This document shows positions 15,701 to 24,674 of a DNA stretch of 64,000 bases, piece after piece. The stretch is from contig CALNXK010000079.1 in assembly GCA_942486035.1 (NCBI GenBank), positions 706,001-770,000 of the forward strand. Direction: 5' to 3'. How positions within the stretch are numbered: the first letter of the stretch is position 1; each line of letters starts with the position of its first letter. The notes below the pieces were generated by a model that saw only the letters and a list, made by a program, of their open reading frames with translations, was not told where the DNA came from and searched no databases. The position numbers and the translations under genes are program-made. Source of the DNA: Porites lobata. Lineage: Eukaryota > Cnidaria > Anthozoa > Scleractinia > Poritidae.

Positions 15701-17255
15701 ACTTTCAAGGGAAACGTTACTCCACAAGAAGTTCTATTTGGAGAGGTTGGAAAACTTCAAACGCTTCTTGCAAGTCATTTAATACGAATGGTTATATATC
15801 TGGGTTCAAAGATATATTTAGGACTTTTTCACTTATTTGGCAAACGATGAAATGCCTCAAGCTGGATGGCATTTGTTAACATGCACTTTTCACAGATGTT
15901 AATAAATTATTGTTTGTAATCGCTAACTCGTTTTATCGCTGTTTGCTGACTCGAACAGCGAACAGTTGTGTATTTGATCCGAACATGCACTAGTTGCTCT
16001 AGTCGTAAATAAACATTGAATGATTTTCACAAGGTACTCACTTCAATTTGAACGGGCTTTGAAAAATTTGACCCCAAATACTGAACGGGCTACGAAAAAA
16101 CAAAATGCCTTTTGGGCGGGCTTTAGAAAGAAAGAGGAAAGCTATTATTTTTTTCCTGACCCGGTCATCCTCATAAATAATGAACCGTCCCTAACTTTAA
16201 TTTCTAGTATGAAAATTCAAGTAAAACAGTTTTGACTGTCAACCAATGTGAATTTTATTTACTGGGTTCACTCTAGTATGAAGCTTGGAGTTGTTCTTAT
16301 TGAATTCAGCTCATGTGGAGTAAAGCATCTGAATCAATGAGGCCAGTGTGAATTAGGGCCTCTGTCATGTGAATTCTTTTGTCGGGTCTATTCACTGGAG
16401 TTGTTCATAATAATTCAGCTCATGTGGAGAACAGTATCTGAATCAACTCAGTCAATGTGAAATACATACAGTGTAGGGCATTTGGACTGGGCCTCAGAGT
16501 CTATTTATGTCACGTTAGTTCTTTGTTGGCGAATTAATCAAGGTGCTGATTGTAGAATGACAAAGAAAAGCTGAGTGCAGTCTCAAAAATTCCAAGTTCA
16601 TTCTACAGCAAGAAAGACTGGAGCATTTATTTGCAGGTATATCAAGAACAAAAAGTTCTAATTTTTCTTATTTTCAAATGGAGTGCTCAATTCAGTTAAA
16701 TTCAATTTACATGTACTTTACAACAAAATTCGAAGAACAAGAATACAAGATTACACAGAAACAAATGAATGTGGTGAGGAAGCCCAAAAAGAAACCATAA
16801 GGCTCATAAATCATTGGGCTCCCACAGAGCATAAAAGTGTACATGTACAGTAAGGCCACATACAAATTTATACATGATGTAAGTAATTAAAAGACATTCA
16901 TGATAAAGACTTAGAATAGATAAATAATCAAAATACTGTAATCTTTCAAAGGAAAGATAACACAAATAAATAAGTCAATATAATGTTAAAATGATAATGT
17001 TAAAACTCATAAGATGGTCACTAAGACAAGTCATGAATGCTATTGACACTGCAAATAACCTTGAAGTTCCAGAATTTCATACAGAGCTTACTCTTTGCAT
17101 TTTTAGAATCTATCATGATTAATGACTTAAACATTTGAAGGAAACTTGTACCCACCAGCTATTTCTTGCAGTTTTTCTTTATCTTTCTTTTTCTTATCCA
17201 GCCTGTTGTCAGTGCCCTCATCATCTCCCTCTTCAACAAGTAAAGTTCGGTTCAT
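713..17255 (-). CDS. REPS1: REPS1-like RalBP1-associated EH-domain protein (partial, runs off left edge)
   Basis: Endocytic adaptor that links Ral/RalBP1 signalling to clathrin machinery through an EH domain (known of the family). Coding exons, all minus strand: 17255-17156, 13519-12950, 11700-11578, 10406-10196, 9301-9153, 7518-7455, 6743-6592, 5662-5583, 4655-4566, 3853-3088, 2428-2388, 1795-1610, 755-713. Their phases fit and give 858 codons without a stop. The EH domain lies at about residues 355-445 (LWRILPEQREYY, DFFMKSSLP, HLSDINKDNALNLDEF); its EF-hand loop keeps the calcium ligands. Other family marks are SIIIPPPPR after the N-terminus, HSRSSSLDLNKLF near residue 750 and DFADFSRF near 822. 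The middle is Pro/Gln/Ser-rich. The C-terminal coiled coil that binds RalBP1 must lie left of base 713. The N-terminal EH domain of vertebrate REPS1 was not found. The start chosen is the first ATG of exon 2; upstream coding exons are not excluded. Confidence 0.92.
756..1609. other. REPS1 intron with GC-richer patch
   Basis: No gene was recognised. Bases about 1320-1460 are GC-richer (CGAGCG and CGCGAA runs) than the AT-rich surroundings, which resembles the small transposons common elsewhere in the window. Paired termini were not identified. Confidence 0.35.
1925..2110. repeat. Dispersed repeat F, copy 1 (REPS1 intron)
   Basis: About 170 bp closely match 49680-49870: TGATTGGTCGAGAGCTATGG, then TGTCACGCAGAGCCGGTTG, then a TTTTTCGTAAAAAAATAAAT stretch and an end near CCATGGT. 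A partial reverse copy lies at 51955-52026. The internal palindromic TATGGTCTATGA/TAGACCATGG pattern marks a foldback-type repeat. No coding capacity is seen. Confidence 0.75.
4866..5237. mobile_element. Foldback MITE N with TCGCCCGAA subterminal repeats (REPS1 intron)
   Basis: The left end GTCAAGTCGCCCGAAAGTCA, then TTTCGCCAGAA, is mirrored at the right end (GGCGAGATGACTTTCGGGCG, then ACTTGATC). This gives terminal inverted repeats of about 35 bp. Further TCGCCCGAA-type motifs sit inside each end (near 4918, 5141 and 5162). There is no ORF. No clear target-site duplication was found, so the superfamily is open. Confidence 0.75.
8449..8474. repeat. (TTTG)n microsatellite
   Basis: A short run of tandem GTTT/TTTG units lies in a REPS1 intron. 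Confidence 0.85.
8577..8987. mobile_element. Tc1/mariner (pogo)-like non-autonomous element
   Basis: The right end ATACAGGTTTGACTG is followed by TA. The left end begins after TA with a decayed inverted copy (AGATCAAACCTGTATTAA). Internal copies of the ACTTAATACAGG motif lie near 8628 and 8950. TA flanks and a CAGT-type terminus fit the pogo/mariner group. There is no ORF. Confidence 0.6.
9006..9124. mobile_element. Hairpin MITE P, copy 1
   Basis: Inverted arms of about 45 bp run from GGGGAAACTGCCCACCTACC to the mirror GTAGGTGGGCAGTTTTCCAG around a short loop. A second copy of the same family lies at 26140-26250. It is in a REPS1 intron just downstream of the first EH exon. Confidence 0.85.
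10025..10150. repeat. Degenerate MITE fragment with ATCCAG/GGATA motifs
   Basis: GGGATAAATCACTATCCAGC and ATCCAGTGGATAGTATAGCG are imperfect inverted or direct copies of one motif. They suggest an eroded short element in a REPS1 intron. No family or TSD can be given. Confidence 0.4.
12238..12462. mobile_element. MITE K, copy 1
   Basis: The left arm GGAACTTAAGCAAAGGCGTT, then TTTGAGCAACGCACGCC, is mirrored at the right end (GGCTCAAAAACGTCTTTGCT, then TAAGTTC). The inverted repeats are about 50 bp. Copy 2 is at 24410-24631. It is non-coding and sits in a REPS1 intron. Confidence 0.8.
12595..12860. repeat. Possible short interspersed repeat
   Basis: A compact block starts with GCCTGAGAAAACAGCCC and ends near CTCATTCCTCAGACATC. 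It looks like a dispersed element by composition and short end complementarity (CTGAG/CTCAG). No second copy is in the window, so this is weak. Confidence 0.3.
14738..14961. mobile_element. PIF/Harbinger-like MITE nested in the 13979-16191 element
   Basis: The ends GGGACGGACCATTAGAAAAC (both, one inverted) are flanked by TTA at 14735-14737 and 14962-14964. The interior is rich in AATTTTTTTT runs. The host element has similar GGGAC termini and a TAA duplication, so the two are probably related. Confidence 0.85.
14992..15456 (+). pseudogene. Decayed transposon protein with SAP-like segment and acidic tail
   Basis: One frame reads MSKTFEEYAWRDLVESGDLK, then KLLVSELNK, and hits a stop at about 15107. 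After a one-base shift it continues HYKLVSSGTKAEKIRRVSLH, which together resembles a SAP DNA-binding helix-extended-helix (L.V.EL..YL...L...GTKAEKI). A second stop near 15222 precedes an Asp/Glu/Ser-rich stretch ending at TGA near 15456. The shift and stops say pseudogene. It lies inside the Harbinger-like element. The SAP assignment is by eye. Confidence 0.5.
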
Positions 17256-19805
17256 TTCTGAAATAAGGACAAATAAAAATTAAACATAAGACGTGTACCA
17301 CTTGCCCAAATAAATTAATATTTATGGCAAAAGGAAATCGCCAAAGTACAAAGAAACATACAAAACAGTTTTTAATGAAAATTTGAAAAGATGATATTTC
17401 GTTGAAGACTTACAACCCTACAGCTGACCGATAATGACCAACGGATAATAATGCCTTAATGCACGATCAACAACAATCATTGCACATGATTACAAAGTTC
17501 AAGCAATTAACTGCTGTATAAGTTGCCAACTATAACTTATGATTGGTTCCTTCTTCAGTTTCTCTTCAGACATTGCCTTTCTGTTTTACCTTAAGTCACG
17601 TTACTGACCTGGTAGCTAGTTTGTAATTCAGTGATATCATGTTCTTTACCAAAATGTACTTCTTAAAAGCTCTAAAAACTACTCAGTAATAATTTATTGC
17701 AGGGCAAAAGGGGCATAGTTAAAATCAACCTTTGAGATTTAGACCGCGAGTAAAGTAACATGCATAACACACATATATTATGTACCTTTCATTTAACATA
17801 TTGCTTTACAAAAGTCCTCGCTGGGATAACAATAAACAAGTATTACAATTCTTACTTTTAAAAACATCAGTGACCTAAAAATAAAATTGGGTTTTGTAGG
17901 AGTTTTTGTAGTTCCAAAAAGGTTTCCATGATTGCAGGAGGTGGAACTGAAAAAGGAGTTTCCACGCAGGTTGAAGTTTTTCAGCTTGAATATCGGCTTC
18001 AATCTCTACTGTGAAATAAATTAAAATGAACTGGGGATTGACTCCACTTAGGCTTTTTGGATTGCTTGAATAAGCGAGTCAGATCACGTCTCACCTTGAG
18101 AATCTAAACAATTCTGTAGATGTTATATACATAAGGTAATCTTTGAGCCCATCCCACCCTTCCCTCGATGCAACTACAATGGACTGTAATAATATTATTT
18201 TTAAAAAATATATGTAACACAATAAAGAAACACAAAACTCCAAAGAGAGTTTGATGTAAAATATTAAAGCGAAAGTAGTATGACCAGAATGCTTAAAAAA
18301 TATTACAGTGTATGCCATTATGTTGCTGGTGCTTCAAGTTTCCAATGCAACAATCTAAAAATGTACCACAAAAGCATATTATAAACATAACATATTTTAC
18401 TGAGAAACAACATGAAAAAACAACAGATGACCTTATACAAGCCCAGAAGCTGCTTATACAAGCAATAGCGTGTTATCACAACAGAAAATGCTTACTGTCA
18501 ATAACATGAAAATGAACTGGGAAAATGATCACTAAACATTTGACAAATTCCTACCACATGATTGCCATTTAGTGGACCAGGTGATAAGCAACTGGAATTC
18601 ACATGACTCCCATTTGTACCCATTCAAACAAATGAAAGATCAACTGGCAGTGCCCAATACAATGTAATCACATGGCACTAAAGTGTTCAAGTGCAGCCAT
18701 AACTATGGTCAAAAATAAAAAATGTCTACAGGGATCATACACTATGTCTTCTTCAGGCCAAAAATCAAGGACATTTTGAGGATTTTCTGGTGCATGCGCA
18801 CATGCAAGAGTAACAAGACAGCACCAGAAACAAATAAATGAGAGTTTTACAAAATTAATTTTGTGAGCAATTTCTTACTCTGTCTGTATTTGAACTGACA
18901 AGGTTAAAAAGTCAGAACATTAAAGAGCATTAGAGGTTCTTTAATTACTAAAAGTCAAGGACTTTCAAGGATCAAAAACCAATTTCAAGTTCTTTCAAGG
19001 TCTTGCAATTGGCAGCTTGCAATTCACAGCTTTTCAAGGGTTCTAAAGCTGCATACAAATTCTAGTGTCTAACAGAATTATATACAATACAGATATACAT
19101 AATTATATTGCAAGAAAAGAATTATTTGTACATGTACACTGTGGGCATATTGATGATGATTTATTAGCATGCTCTGTGGGCTACCACATGATCTGTAGAT
19201 GATATCTCAAAGATTTGTATTGCGCACCAAAACTGAATATGAAGTCATTTAACATCCACTCCAACTGCATCATAACTTTGCCTTACTCCACGCGAGAATA
19301 ACTCTCTACATCCTGGGAGAGTTGCAAATAATAGTTGGTCATTGGCAGGAGCCCATAACCCAAAGTGTGGAGCCCCAAACTTAGCCTATTCAACTGCATT
19401 TTCATATTTTGATATTCAAAATTAAGGGGAAAATCTGACTAAAAATAGACTGGTGTGTGAAAGTGCTGTTGCATGAGCAAGAGGGAGCTGCTCACTCTAG
19501 GTTATGGGCTCCTGTCATTGGACAATGTCTGACTCCTTTGAAATCCTACCTGCAGTTGGAGGTTACTGGACAAATCAAATGAGACTATTGATTTGAAGTT
19601 TGGTAAAGCAGTTAGAGGAATTAAAACTCAAAATGATTTTCATTCAAACACTTTTCTGCTTTGTCTGACTAACAAAGGGATCTGGTCAGACATATGTCCT
19701 TTCTAAAGGGGGAAGATTTTTGCAGGCCTGTATACTCCTACTGACCACTATTTTAAGCACCTACTGTACATGCACCTCCATTCAAAGAACATTTTTCACT
19801 GACGC

Positions 19806-20034
19806 CGCAGCGTGCAAAGAAAGTAGTGTCCGATAGCCCGGGGCTAGTGGATTTTGCTATCGGGCTAGTGAATTCTGTTTTTAACTTGCCCGACGGGCAA
19901 GTGATGTTTTATGAGGAATTTGAATAACAGAAGAACAAAAAGTTTTTGGGGCTAGTAAATGACGTCTGGGCTAGTAAATGCTAGCTTCAGCTTGCCCGAA
20001 TGGCAAGCTGTAAAAATGATTTTCTTTGCACCCT
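19806..20034. mobile_element. Short MITE with GGCTAGT internal repeats
   Basis: The ends GCGTGCAAAGAAAGTAGTG and ATTTTCTTTGCACCCTGCG are imperfect inverted repeats of about 18 bp. Inside, GGGCTAGTGA-type motifs recur (near 19849, 19864, 19951 and 19969), as does TTGCCCGA (near 19886 and 19993). There is no ORF and the TSD is not clear. Confidence 0.65.
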
Positions 20035-20182
20035 GCGCCGCTACATTACCTGACAGTTGATAACTGTACATGTAGCTTGCTAGCCATCAGTCTGGCCATA
20101 CACTGATAAGTCTAGCAAGTACCATAATGATAAACAGAGCAGTAAAACTGCGACTATAATGATTAACAGAGCATCAAAAACC

Positions 20183-20470
20183 TCCACCCGGTTAGCTAGA
20201 TTGGATAAACCCTGGTGTGTCAAACGGGAGGCTGCTGGCTCTAACCCCGGCCGCACCAACACTCAGGGTCTCTAAGTGAGCAGAAAGTGCTGCCTTTTTG
20301 AAAACAACCGCAAAGGTCAAACTTTAGACTCTTCTCAGATAAGGACGATAAACTGTAGGCCTGTCTCACAACCCTTATACATATAAATATTATTCTGTGG
20401 GACATTAAAGAACCCACACAATGTTTGTAAAGAGTAGGACACATAGTCCCTAGTCTGATGGTCTATCTCT
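20183..20470 (+). mobile_element. tRNA-promoter SINE with conserved body
   Basis: The head carries a pol III A-box-like TTAGCTAGATTGG and a B-box-like GGCTCTAACCCC about 43 bp later. The body contains GGACGATAAACTGTAGGCCT and GGGACATTAAAGAACCCACA, which resemble the deeply conserved central domain reported for some metazoan SINEs (recalled, not searched). It is degenerate and non-coding. Confidence 0.55.
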
Positions 20471-21455
20471 CATAGGAGGAGAGACTGTTACCGGTCCAGC
20501 AGAAATTGGCATCATGTGCTGTTGCGGTGACCTGGCCAAAATTAGCGAACTCAAGTAAACAAATAAATAAACAACTACAATGTTTGTCAGATGAGCCCAT
20601 TTCACCAAAAGTCTTGTTTGTGAAAGAAAATTATTTGCATTTGCCTTTTTTGTGCTTGGGTATTCTTTTCAACCTTACTGCCTTAGGAATTCATTAATGA
20701 AAAACTTCCGAAATTTACATTTCAAAATGACGTTTGGTGGTGAAAGGTGCTTGTCGAACCCAAACATAGGTAACTTACAGCTTTCAGCTTTCCTCGGCTG
20801 TATATCAGAAACACTGTCAAAGGTGTTCCAAAAGCATTTCACTCCACATATTACTACAATAAATACTCTCACATACTTTTAGTTTAATAACATTATTATT
20901 AATATGATTTTTATTGAGTGTACATGTGCAATACTTACTTGAACCCTCATCATGCATAGAACATAGACATAGACATGATTGAAGTCCCTTCCACCTTGTA
21001 AGAATTTTTTTTCAAAGAAAGGTCTTCAATATGAAAAATCCATTTATCTTTCAATCACTTGAGTAATATTTTCGATCACAACTTTAAAAGCAGCAATCTA
21101 GCTTAATTAGAAAACAGTACTTATATACGTATAAAAGCAACTGACTTTTATGCTTCACCGACATAACCATATTTACCTCCGCGGTTTCTTTACACAGAAG
21201 CAATAAAAAATCATATATTGAAACACCGATTAAGCTTTCATTAAGGAAAACGTAAAGGTATTCCATAATGTGTATAAAGGAATTCAATAACATCCACTAA
21301 TAATATGATATAAGCTTAATGCCCGTATTCAAGTCGAGAAAAACTGTTCAGCAAGTCGCAATCTGACCTAGGTTATGAAACGCGGTGGTCGGACACAAAA
21401 TAATAAGATAGTCAAATCCAAAGCCTTAAAAATTATGCAACGAAAAAATTCTTAC

Positions 21456-21740
21456 CTTAAACAATATAGATTTTTCGCAAAGTAGATGAGCTTTTTTCCA
21501 CTCTGCTATCAAATAAGATCTTCCTCTTCGATTCGTTGAGGAAATCTCAAAGTTTTCGCTTTCACTACAACGTGAACTTGACTGACAAGAAGATAACGGG
21601 AGGTCATGGCGAACAACATGACATTTTTCTACCATGTAGCTGCTGACTTATTAAATACAAAGTTTCAGTCAGCCAAATTTTGCATAATTTTTGCAATTTC
21701 CTCCGCAAAATAGCAGAAGTCTGCGGCCATATTGGAACGT
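21456..21740 (-). promoter_or_regulatory. Probable REPS1 5' leader exon and promoter
   Basis: A strong donor (AAG|GTAAGA) ends at 21456. Joined to the acceptor before 17257, it gives a 5' untranslated exon. A YY1-like CCAATATGGCCGC sequence on the minus strand near 21737-21725 suggests the promoter. The leader holds a 61-codon upstream ORF (ATG at 21635) whose TGA, in exon 2, overlaps the main ATG as ATGA. The 5' end is a guess; a transcript would settle it. Confidence 0.5.
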
Positions 21741-23270
21741 GAAATGTCACGTGCTAATATATGCACTCCCGGATGACAGTAGGGGCGGAGAAGTCACCGC
21801 GAGACCGGAAGAGAAATTTCAACATGTTCATGGTGACATGCAGGCGCTAGGAGGGGGGTGAGTAGGAGAAAAAGGATAAACAGGGGAGGAGTCCCTTTCA
21901 GCTCTTCGTGGCCCTTTACTTTTCCATTTCGCCTTCATTTTTCACGCCTGCTGAATGTTATTTGTGTGTATTTCATGTGAAGAAACAACAACAAACTAAT
22001 CCTCACGGCGAAGAGAAAAGGGAAATCCAAAATAAAGCTAAAGATCATATATTTTGTGTCCGATGTTTCGGTTTGAAACACAAAGCTTCTACGACTTCCT
22101 AAACCATGTGATCACGGTTTTTTTTTGTTTTTGTTCTTTTGCGGGGGGTAAGGGAGCGGGGGGCATAATCGAAAGTTGGATAGTACACTGCAGTGCGCCC
22201 AGTGGAAGATTACTGATGCACATATTGATGCACATATTTATTGTATTTATTTATTTATCAGCATTTCATACGGCATTCACCGCGAGGGCAAAGAAATCCA
22301 AAAAAATGAGTGATTTCATGAAAAAACCGGCAGAAACCCGTGATTAAAAATACGAAAGAAATTTTAAGCAGTAGACATCTAAACTCGGCCTGTTTAATTT
22401 GCCAAATTATTATACGCAATCCTCACTCGCAGTCTCGCCATAGTTTTACGCGTTTCCAAATTTTCTTGCGAAATTAGTCAAAATTGCGAAATAAGTTCAA
22501 GAGTCAGACGTCTGCACGCAAGCACAGAAATATCATGAATGATGAAGGCGGAATCAGTCTGGGGTTATTTAAGATCTATTTATAGATTCTGCTTAGTTTC
22601 AAGAGTTTTGAAGAACAGTTCAAATGGGCACCCACTAGTATGGCTTTCTGTCTCTTTTCGCGTTATTGTGCGCTTCTCTTTAACTTGTTCCTTACATTAA
22701 TTTATATTTTTCAAGTGGTTGGCGGAGAAGGGGTGTGGGCTGAGACCCCTTTAAATATTGGTTCCACTTACACAGCCTACTGATAGCCCAAAAAAGAAAG
22801 AAATATGAAGAACACCTCGAAAATTTTCCGCCTATAGCCATCACATATCCTACGAAATGTTATCCAACAATACATGTCCCCTATACAACTGAGGAAGGCT
22901 TTCTCGAACTTCGTCTTTGCGTGTGTTCAAAATCGCGTGGTGATTAACATATGCTTCCTGGGCAACAATGTCGCATTAATGTGTCGATCACCTGTCACAT
23001 GTTTAGTGGCAGAGGTTTGGCCTGCACTAGAGGTTAAACCGGGTGAGAAGAAGACGACACAGTCGAGCGGGAAGTGCAAAAAGCGTCTTGCGCACCTCCC
23101 TCGTGTTCCGCACTGCGCGTTCGATTGCCTTCTCCTTCTCACTCGACCAAATAACGCTTGTCGTGTGGGCTACACATATTGGAGGTGCATGCATCATTGT
23201 TTAATGCTGGGGGTCGTTGTAAGAAGGCATTTATTTTTGGTGAAGAATTGTCAAGTGTTTGAAACAAATT
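21741..23270. other. Intergenic between REPS1 and the VTA1-side repeats
   Basis: I see no gene. Open frames here (for example 22874-23272 plus and 22927-23142 minus) lack domains and splice logic. A short TTTATTTATTTAT run lies near 22240. Confidence 0.4.
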
Positions 23271-23280
23271 AACTATTTTA

Positions 23281-23397
23281 CCATCCTCCGAGACCCAGGG
23301 GCAGTTAGTCCGGACGACAGAATGTTCGTGCATGGTAAACTTTCACCACGAACATTCTATCGTCCCGACTAACTCCCCTGGGTCTCCGAAGATGCTA
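23281..23397. repeat. Hairpin element with about 47-bp arms
   Basis: CCTCCGAGACCCAGGGGCAG, then TTAGTCCGGACGACAGAATG and TTCGTG, is mirrored by CACGAACATTCTATCGTCCC, then GACTAACTCCCCTGGGTCTC and CGAAGATG. The loop is only about 15 bp. This is a near-perfect foldback. No TSD was resolved. Confidence 0.85.
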
Positions 23398-23957
23398 TTT
23401 TACTTAAAACCCGAAGCAACCAGCACAAATGAGAGGATAATAATGCTTGACTTAACAATATTTTCCATGGGTTGCTTCAATTTATAAACAGGTTAAAAGC
23501 TCATTCAGTTTTCTGTTCTCCATCTCCGTTCCTCCTTAATTTATATTATCACCATTCTACAAAAAATTATTTGGAGCTTTTAGAGCTTTGCTTCCGAGCC
23601 TGCAATTATGAGAAATTGCAAAAGACGGCTCTCGTCACAAAAACTTGAGATCTCACCAGTCAGTTTCCACGGGCGAATTTTCTACCTTATAAAATTTATG
23701 TCCACATAATATCACAACTTGAAGTAGAGGGAACATCAAGCGTACTTCAGTGACCACGAACTGCTCTGCACAATAACTACCGCAGCCGGCGAGTAGCAAA
23801 GTAATTTCAGATAGCGAATTTTTCCAGCCATTAACCTGTGACCAAGCCGTCTTGTATACGCCGATTATTCAATCTTCACATATAGCTTCATCTCCACTCC
23901 ATTTTTAAACTGAGAACGGAGTTTACTGACAGAGGGATTTTTAGTCGTTCTAACATT

Positions 23958-24674
23958 AGCCTGCGTAGCATGCGTTTGAGGGGACGGGAAAAGTATAGAC
24001 TGCGTGGCAGGCGTTCGAAAGGTACGGGAAAGGGAATTTGGACGCGAGACCGCGTGCGAGGGAGGAGGGAGCAGGAACGCGTTTCCTCCCCTTCCCATCC
24101 CGCGCCTTTCGCGCTTCTCGCGCGCCCGGAATCTCCTTTCTTTTTAAACGCTTGCCACGCAGGCTAGGAAAAGTATAGACTTGCCTACAAGTCGAGCGCT
24201 CAAATTTTTTCACGGGCGCGAAGCGCGATTGGTGGATTTTTTATGTTTTCTACGCCAAAAGCGAACGAGAGAGCGAGAGCTAACTACCGGAACCGGAAAT
24301 GAGAAGCGAAGGACTTTGAGAAAGACAAGGAGAAGTAGAAAGGCGCGCAAGGGAGGTTTACTATCCCTTCTTTCTCGCGCATCCATCGCGTTCTCGCTTG
24401 ACCATATTAGGGAGCTTAAGCAACAGCGTTTTTGAGCGACGGACGTCAACAGGAAGTGGACTTTTTGCATCGTTGGGGAGCGGTTTGCTTGAAACTCTCG
24501 GGTAAATCGTCTTTAAAAGAGAAAAGAAACTCAGCAATACAAGTTTGTCAGCGTCAAGGCATATAAAAAGGGAGAACGCCTCACTTCCGGTTGACGTGCG
24601 TTGCTCAAAAACGTCTTTGCTTAAGGTCCCTATTCCCCTTTTCCCTTCCCCTTTAAACGCCAGCCTCGCAGGCT
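23958..24674. mobile_element. AGCCTGCG-terminated MITE cluster abutting VTA1
   Basis: AGCCTGCGTAGCATGCGTTT at 23958 pairs with the inverted AGCCTGCGTGGCAAGCGTTT ending at 24165. A third terminus, inverted AGCCTGCGAGGCTGGCGTTT, ends at 24674. MITE K copy 2 lies inside. The block is either one composite element or several nested ones. Its right terminus touches the VTA1 stop codon. Confidence 0.7.
24410..24631. mobile_element. MITE K, copy 2
   Basis: The left arm AGGGAGCTTAAGCAACAGCG, then TTTTTGAGCGACGGACGTC, mirrors the right end GTTGCTCAAAAACGTCTTTG, then CTTAAGGTCCCT. It is the same family as 12238-12462. ATT borders both ends, a possible short target duplication. Confidence 0.85.

Larger units (their letters stand above)
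13979..16191. mobile_element. PIF/Harbinger-like DNA transposon (degraded), 2.2 kb
   Basis: Terminal inverted repeats of about 44 bp begin GGGACAGTTCATTATTTATG on the left and GGGACGGTTCATTATTTATG on the right (minus strand). Both ends are flanked by TAA (13976-13978 and 16192-16194). A 3-bp TWA duplication and GGG termini fit PIF/Harbinger. Inside are a decayed frame with a SAP-like segment (15000-15470) and one nested MITE (14738-14961). AACGGGCTTTGAAAA occurs near both ends in the same orientation. No intact transposase is seen. Confidence 0.75.
17258..21455. other. REPS1 first intron (large)
   Basis: About 4.2 kb of AT-rich sequence between the leader exon and exon 2. It holds a MITE (19806-20034) and a SINE-like element (20183-20470). 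No vertebrate-type first EH domain exon was recognised here. Confidence 0.5.

Noticed and set aside
22874..23272. 132-residue plus-strand ORF with a 71-residue ORF opposite it
   Set aside because: No recognisable domain, no splice context and Cys/Arg-rich random composition; likely chance.
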